Assembly (NCBI GenBank): GCA_036342255.1
Contig: JAZAUS010000034.1
Location: 1 to 7,177, forward strand
Direction: 5' to 3'
DNA length: 7,177 nucleotides
Source of the DNA: RUG11198 sp036342255
GTDB lineage: Bacteria > Bacillota_I > Bacilli_A > RF39 > UBA660
The notes under the pieces are model-generated. The model did not search any database and was not told the DNA's origin. It worked only from the letters and a program-made list of their open reading frames with translations. How positions within the stretch are numbered: the first letter of the stretch is position 1; the number at the start of each line of letters is the position of its first letter. Of the stretch, positions 6,101 to 7,177 are shown one piece after another. The position numbers and the translations under genes were made by a program.

Positions 6101-7177
6101 GATCAATTAACCGCTGATTCTTGGGATACTTTTGTTTCAAGTATGGAAGCATTTAAAGGAGATGAAATAATAATTGACGGACAAAATAAATATCATATTG
6201 ATGTATTTGAAGTCACATGTAAAACACCACTTTTATTAAATATATATTATACTGATGATGCAAATCCTAAAAAATCTAATTTACAACAAGGTGATGTCTC
6301 TATAATAACTTTATATCCTAATTCGAAAGAATCTTTATCTTTTATTGAAAACTTAAGTGGAGATAGATTCCTTTATAGTTTTTATGTGCATAGAACTTAT
6401 GGTACTCCTGATATTTTAATTGAATTTGAATCAAAAAGTGATATGAGAATAAATCAAAATGGTATTTATATAAAAAATACTACAGAAAATTATAGATTAA
6501 TCACTGTATCAAATAAAAGATTAACAGGAGATGATTCTACTAAAGTAATATTTAAATTCGGATATAATTTAGATGAGAATTTTATTAAAATAGAAAATGA
6601 TATATATAATATTCAAAATCCAAATAGATCAGCGAATTTATTCGCTTATGTTTTCAAAAAAGGAGAAGATAGACTTAATTATACCAAAGTACAATTTGAA
6701 GTTTCTACCACATATGATAATGTTAAATTCTGTTATAGTACGAATTTAGGAGCTTTTATAAATCCATCAACGCAAAATTGTTTTAGAGTTGGTAAAAAGA
6801 ATAGTTATACTATAGAAGTAATGAATCCTTATATAATGCATAAAGATTATACCACAGGTGACGATGTTATGGATTACTTTGTTTCATTTAGAACAGAAAA
6901 TAAAGATCTTAATATAACAATATTACCTAAATTAATTAAGTATGATACTAATAATAGAAATATGCCTGATATTCCAAGTACTTTAAAAATAAATAATGAA
7001 GGTAAAACTATATTAACAAATCCTGATAATAAAGAATATCTTTTCGTTCAAATGGAATTATGTACAGATAATAGTGCTGTTACATATGAATTCAAAAATG
7101 CTTTTTATAATAAATCTCTCGGTGAAAATGGTGAAATACAATCAAGAATAAAATATAAATATAAAAGTTTATTAAAT
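80..7177 (+). CDS. Giant secreted protein with three ~820-residue cysteine-containing repeats, 3'-truncated by window end
   Basis: The frame is open for 2366 codons with no in-frame stop and no interruption that would need an intron; it reaches the last base on a codon boundary, so the C terminus is missing. The start is firm: ATG at 80 is the first in frame after a TAA at 62-64, and it begins a classical signal peptide. After residues 1-26 (signal) and a 27-52 linker, the protein is three diverged tandem units (53-868, 869-1710, 1711-2366). Outside the signal there are 25 cysteines: 23 fall in a repeated eight-position pattern and two (C1261, C1787) are extra. No second hydrophobic segment long enough for a membrane span is visible, so any anchor would be in the missing C terminus. 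Many N-x-S/T sites fit passage through the secretory pathway. I see no catalytic signature. I infer a structural, adhesive or scaffolding surface protein; the exact family is not recognised. Codon use is strongly A/T-ending, with AGA as main arginine codon. Confidence 0.93.
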   Translation, partial: MKIYRTKSPNIFLFILLAFCLFQINSQTIYDISEEVSSEYKKAEFSKNENNIYYFKHTLSEIPKSRVTAFRFVFDQFDRTFIGSNIVCTVVDESTSDDELITTLNQIITTRSNCIGEFNENDNGNYDAIIKLDTTKKKIGIRLHLEGIINFKARIYLRILEASLEQTEQKKKVDESHSLVPLSVVISDFRQYASKILFYSMTRELQMYYIESEATYPEKLFSGNVLLVYTNANQVRQKYKNANTMVLLTRDFPKEDKVSELYQFEVKFFGSKYLLDYFVSNSLNGRSKNTPLIVNMTECASSYYMVLNYNRKEKKTSLYIDQIYGKIKKLSVVTNFTGISWDDMIIDDMQEIKYSDRYHELPADSESHIDIYKVECELPLLLNFYYVNEQETIPELDYGNVAIVNLKGHKTYTFNFKSDITTPTLSIEIFNPVKLPNIIIDDGQNENIVSKNSLIKSTPMSTSNPLVIRERSGDTGTRVIIKVGYSISSSDWVKEKGNIYKNNNLNLFVFSFPNEADKYNYTFADLITRGTIDGDNIKYCFGTSIGAPILPSAENCFRVSLNNSYTLKVLNPLIMHKDYDFSDDVGYYVSIKPMELTDKMEVISFLHKYNTEERNFEGISNVIQIGESSEMASTILTAPVNKDDKEFIQITQCAKRDIKIELIDGFTETQTVIEETTIPSGTKNFYKIVDNILLETILLVSGNGQDKVFVRHSGITTRYTPKVISNPSITFNSSTNQIIMQHPLEDYEKIEYTVYVGKKGELSSQDITLCTIAEGKNISKYSKSVISYAETASISINFDKVGLKSNEEFEAIVYYEQKLNTKMAFLSDVISGTVGEIKIDVITEINKEYDKDINYVYATGTATSDGNSLYFSYLPNDIRDVPVGAFRIEFNTESKLSLSTLSCAFVDEGEIPSGMIEAVEDIISKANPYCIGGKSTTNGKNYNYIFKYSYTKDNKPRRLVIKITNNQKIQDGFTIYLRQGNNTYIEPTDFEKQKEYGAREEYEKTVMPYIIDLELIRGDSKDNYVSKLLLYSRYLDMQMYYLDDTIDRNMPILFFTGGIMLLLTKPELAKQKYHTTKLILLSENLNGQEHSILGNNFRFHTKMFKSSDQIEFFESNNPIGRTLNYPLSLEMNTCSGGNDKYIYILNYNRAEDERILYLDLIYGIMKKARVNTRINSNYWDDLINNDMEDIKDNQITLGKITQHIDVVEIQCQTPLLANAYYNTEKEEYLDLKKGNIAIKTLPASGSTTITLDPYLSGVIYCSISLFNPNNNADMTFKYGSISETIRGNTLKLTILAVAPKEITVFNNGDSATRFIFKIGYGVEQEKDWKQEERKINGILYYNKNKYVYKFPYGNDKRNFTDVQFLVTPLKKDTGEVSPNLKFCYSTSMGMAIDSSKENCFRTGANIPYTLSFINPLVAPKNYNTLIDNYYITFNPYYSSEYISLDITENKYDIEKRSIEGIPSVLDFGTDYEKGIILSIPSNSSNSKIFIQLQACVASEYDNITYINSNAYTKEEISRGMLHKNSKLFYYPLDNNKMETQINFIGYQNNKVFVKHIGSSDTSFELEEYSASWIENKNTVNIIKPMKNNEAFRITVLISPKDHFKDFSLCTFVETKNYDDLADYVATFTSTSSDVVTRYIDFSSIHYEVGQEFDLLVYAVQVNKNKLEVLYNVITGKVGKIEGIDQITGTIPNKKDYVTTLFTKNTTSSNYLYYTFDTNPVGDIASLKIKADKDTGMSISKVACTFVETDASPEEMIQKVNEAERDMNNLCAGETFKDSNGFDALINCAKVKSGIKKLVILVKYGMSDDDNYNNDLNDEIVKMNITIRTSGYKVDKEDYGYNEDEELTLVPYILDLKEIREMQKENYHSKVLIYSSTRELDMFYIQDGAPVELFSGNIMMVYTNEDVIREKYNGASTMILLTDSLSVKKTVPFGEKFKFKITFFNSAKTMQYYVSANPNGRPLNNPTSIEMLNCDQPYYYILNYHHFEGDRMLHIDTIFGEINTTKFADQLTADSWDTFVSSMEAFKGDEIIIDGQNKYHIDVFEVTCKTPLLLNIYYTDDANPKKSNLQQGDVSIITLYPNSKESLSFIENLSGDRFLYSFYVHRTYGTPDILIEFESKSDMRINQNGIYIKNTTENYRLITVSNKRLTGDDSTKVIFKFGYNLDENFIKIENDIYNIQNPNRSANLFAYVFKKGEDRLNYTKVQFEVSTTYDNVKFCYSTNLGAFINPSTQNCFRVGKKNSYTIEVMNPYIMHKDYTTGDDVMDYFVSFRTENKDLNITILPKLIKYDTNNRNMPDIPSTLKINNEGKTILTNPDNKEYLFVQMELCTDNSAVTYEFKNAFYNKSLGENGEIQSRIKYKYKSLLN
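614..1237 (+). other. Core module copy 1 (residues 179-386)
   Basis: This is the best-conserved part of the repeat unit. It starts at LVPLSVVISDF, continues through RELQMYYI, KLFSGNVLLVYTN, QKYKNANTMVLLT, the cysteine-3 segment TECASSYYMVLNYN, YIDQIYGKI and W341-D-D, and closes with C376-ELPLLLNFYY. Cysteines 3 and 4 are 77 residues apart and may pair. Length is 208 residues, against 216 and 210 in the other copies. It may be one globular, possibly ligand-binding domain. I do not recognise a named fold. Confidence 0.72.
1697..1747 (+). other. C-x15-C segment, copy 1 (C540-C556)
   Basis: The sequence reads YCFGTSIGAP near the first cysteine and ENCFRV at the second. The spacing of 16 residues between cysteines is identical in all three units, which suggests a disulfide-closed beta hairpin. 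It is preceded by the N520-Y-T glycosylation sequon and followed by LNPLIMHKDY. Confidence 0.7.
3095..3742 (+). other. Core module copy 2 (residues 1006-1221)
   Basis: Equivalent of copies 1 and 3, starting at VMPYIIDLELI and ending at C1211-QTPLLANAYY. It keeps LDMQMYYLDD, FFTGGIMLLLT, QKYHTTKLILLS, IYILNYNR, YLDLIYG and W1179-D-D. Cysteines 3 and 4 (C1134, C1211) are 77 residues apart, as in copy 1. It differs by a few inserted residues after MYYLDD and by a weaker FSGN/VYTN segment, so it is the most diverged copy. Confidence 0.7.
4226..4276 (+). other. C-x15-C segment, copy 2 (C1383-C1399)
   Basis: The sequence reads FCYSTSMGMA at the first cysteine and ENCFRTG at the second, with the invariant 16-residue spacing. 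An N1358-F-T sequon lies 25 residues before it, matching the sequon before the other copies. Confidence 0.7.
5621..6250 (+). other. Core module copy 3 (residues 1848-2057)
   Basis: Starts at LVPYILDLKEI and ends at C2047-KTPLLLNIYY. It contains STRELDMFYI, VELFSGNIMMVYTN, REKYNGASTMILLT, C1973 followed by PYYYILNYH, MLHIDTIFGEI and W2015-D. Cysteines 3 and 4 are 74 residues apart. The DNA from 5761 to 6120 is about 31% G+C by hand count, against about 21% for 6361-6600, with more C-ending codons than the following part of the unit. Confidence 0.72.
6731..6781 (+). other. C-x15-C segment, copy 3 (C2218-C2234)
   Basis: The sequence reads FCYSTNLGAF at the first cysteine and QNCFRVG at the second, again 16 residues apart. 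An N2200-Y-T sequon precedes it and NPYIMHKDY follows it, as in unit 1. Confidence 0.7.

Larger units (their letters stand above)
5210..7177 (+). repeat. Protein repeat unit 3 (residues 1711-2366, incomplete)
   Basis: Third unit, truncated by the end of the window. Seven of the eight conserved cysteines are present (C1743, C1770, C1973, C2047, C2218, C2234, C2328); cysteine 8 should lie about 115 residues after C2328, beyond the window. C1787 is extra and has no counterpart in the other units. Landmarks are ELFSGN with MMVYTN, ILNYH then HIDTIFG, W2015-D, TPLLLNIYY ending at 2057, KFCYSTN with QNCFRVG, and NPYIMHKDY. It is closest to unit 1: over the RELDMFYI to MILLT stretch about 25 of 45 aligned residues are identical. 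At least 177 residues are missing if the unit is full length. Confidence 0.83.

Noticed and set aside
5916..6152. Minus-strand 78-codon open frame starting MLPYLKQ
   Set aside because: It is antisense to the conserved core module of unit 3, where higher GC lowers the chance of random stops. No independent evidence of a gene.
80..7177. Ciliate-type or other reassigned genetic code
   Set aside because: No TAA, TAG or TGA occurs in frame across 2366 codons, while CAA, TGG and TGT are used normally. The standard code suffices.
80..7177. Bacterial origin (AT-rich Firmicute, Fusobacterium or mollicute)
   Set aside because: There is no Shine-Dalgarno sequence before the ATG, the flank is about 5% GC, and no operon neighbour is visible. 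Not excluded absolutely, but a eukaryote fits better.
80..7177. Introns with GT...AG boundaries
   Set aside because: GT and AG dinucleotides occur throughout, but the frame is continuous and repeat landmarks keep their spacing, so no removal is needed.
1..7177. Mobile element, CRISPR array, tRNA or rRNA
   Set aside because: No transposase or reverse transcriptase motif, terminal inverted repeat, regularly spaced short repeat or RNA-gene signature was seen. The only repeats are protein-level and span hundreds of codons.

Overview
The window is almost entirely one gene. After 79 bases of extremely AT-rich flank (4 G/C bases, about 5%), a single plus-strand reading frame opens at 80 and runs without an in-frame stop to the last base (7177). 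That is 2366 codons with neither intron nor terminator, so the 3' end of the gene lies outside the window. I checked the frame line by line.

Organism: the features point to an AT-rich microbial eukaryote. There is no Shine-Dalgarno sequence before the start. The protein carries a secretory signal peptide. Composition steps from about 5% GC outside the gene to roughly 20-33% inside it, arginine is mostly AGA, and third positions are mostly A/T. TAA, TAG and TGA are absent from the frame while CAA and TGG are used freely, which argues against a ciliate-type reassigned code. An anaerobic gut fungus (Neocallimastigomycota) fits the very AT-poor-in-GC flank best in my view. A parabasalid (trichomonad) is an alternative, because a sequence matching the trichomonad initiator consensus sits six bases before the ATG. 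Neither is proven.

The protein has a signal peptide (residues 1-26) and a short linker (27-52). The rest is a very large tandem repeat: unit 1 (residues 53-868, 816 aa), unit 2 (869-1710, 842 aa) and unit 3 (1711-2366, 656 aa, cut by the window end). The units are old and diverged, but each has the same ordered set of eight cysteines at nearly constant spacing. Each also has a core module with a LNYN-type strand, a conserved Trp-Asp, and a C-x-(T/L)-P-L-L-x-N-x-Y-Y motif, followed by a C-x15-C segment. If unit 3 follows the other two, at least 177 further residues are missing.

The gene appears to encode a giant secreted or cell-surface, disulfide-stabilised modular protein. I do not recognise the family with certainty. 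A structural surface protein, adhesin, or the scaffoldin type of anaerobic fungi is a testable guess. No RNA gene, mobile element, CRISPR array or second protein gene is supported.
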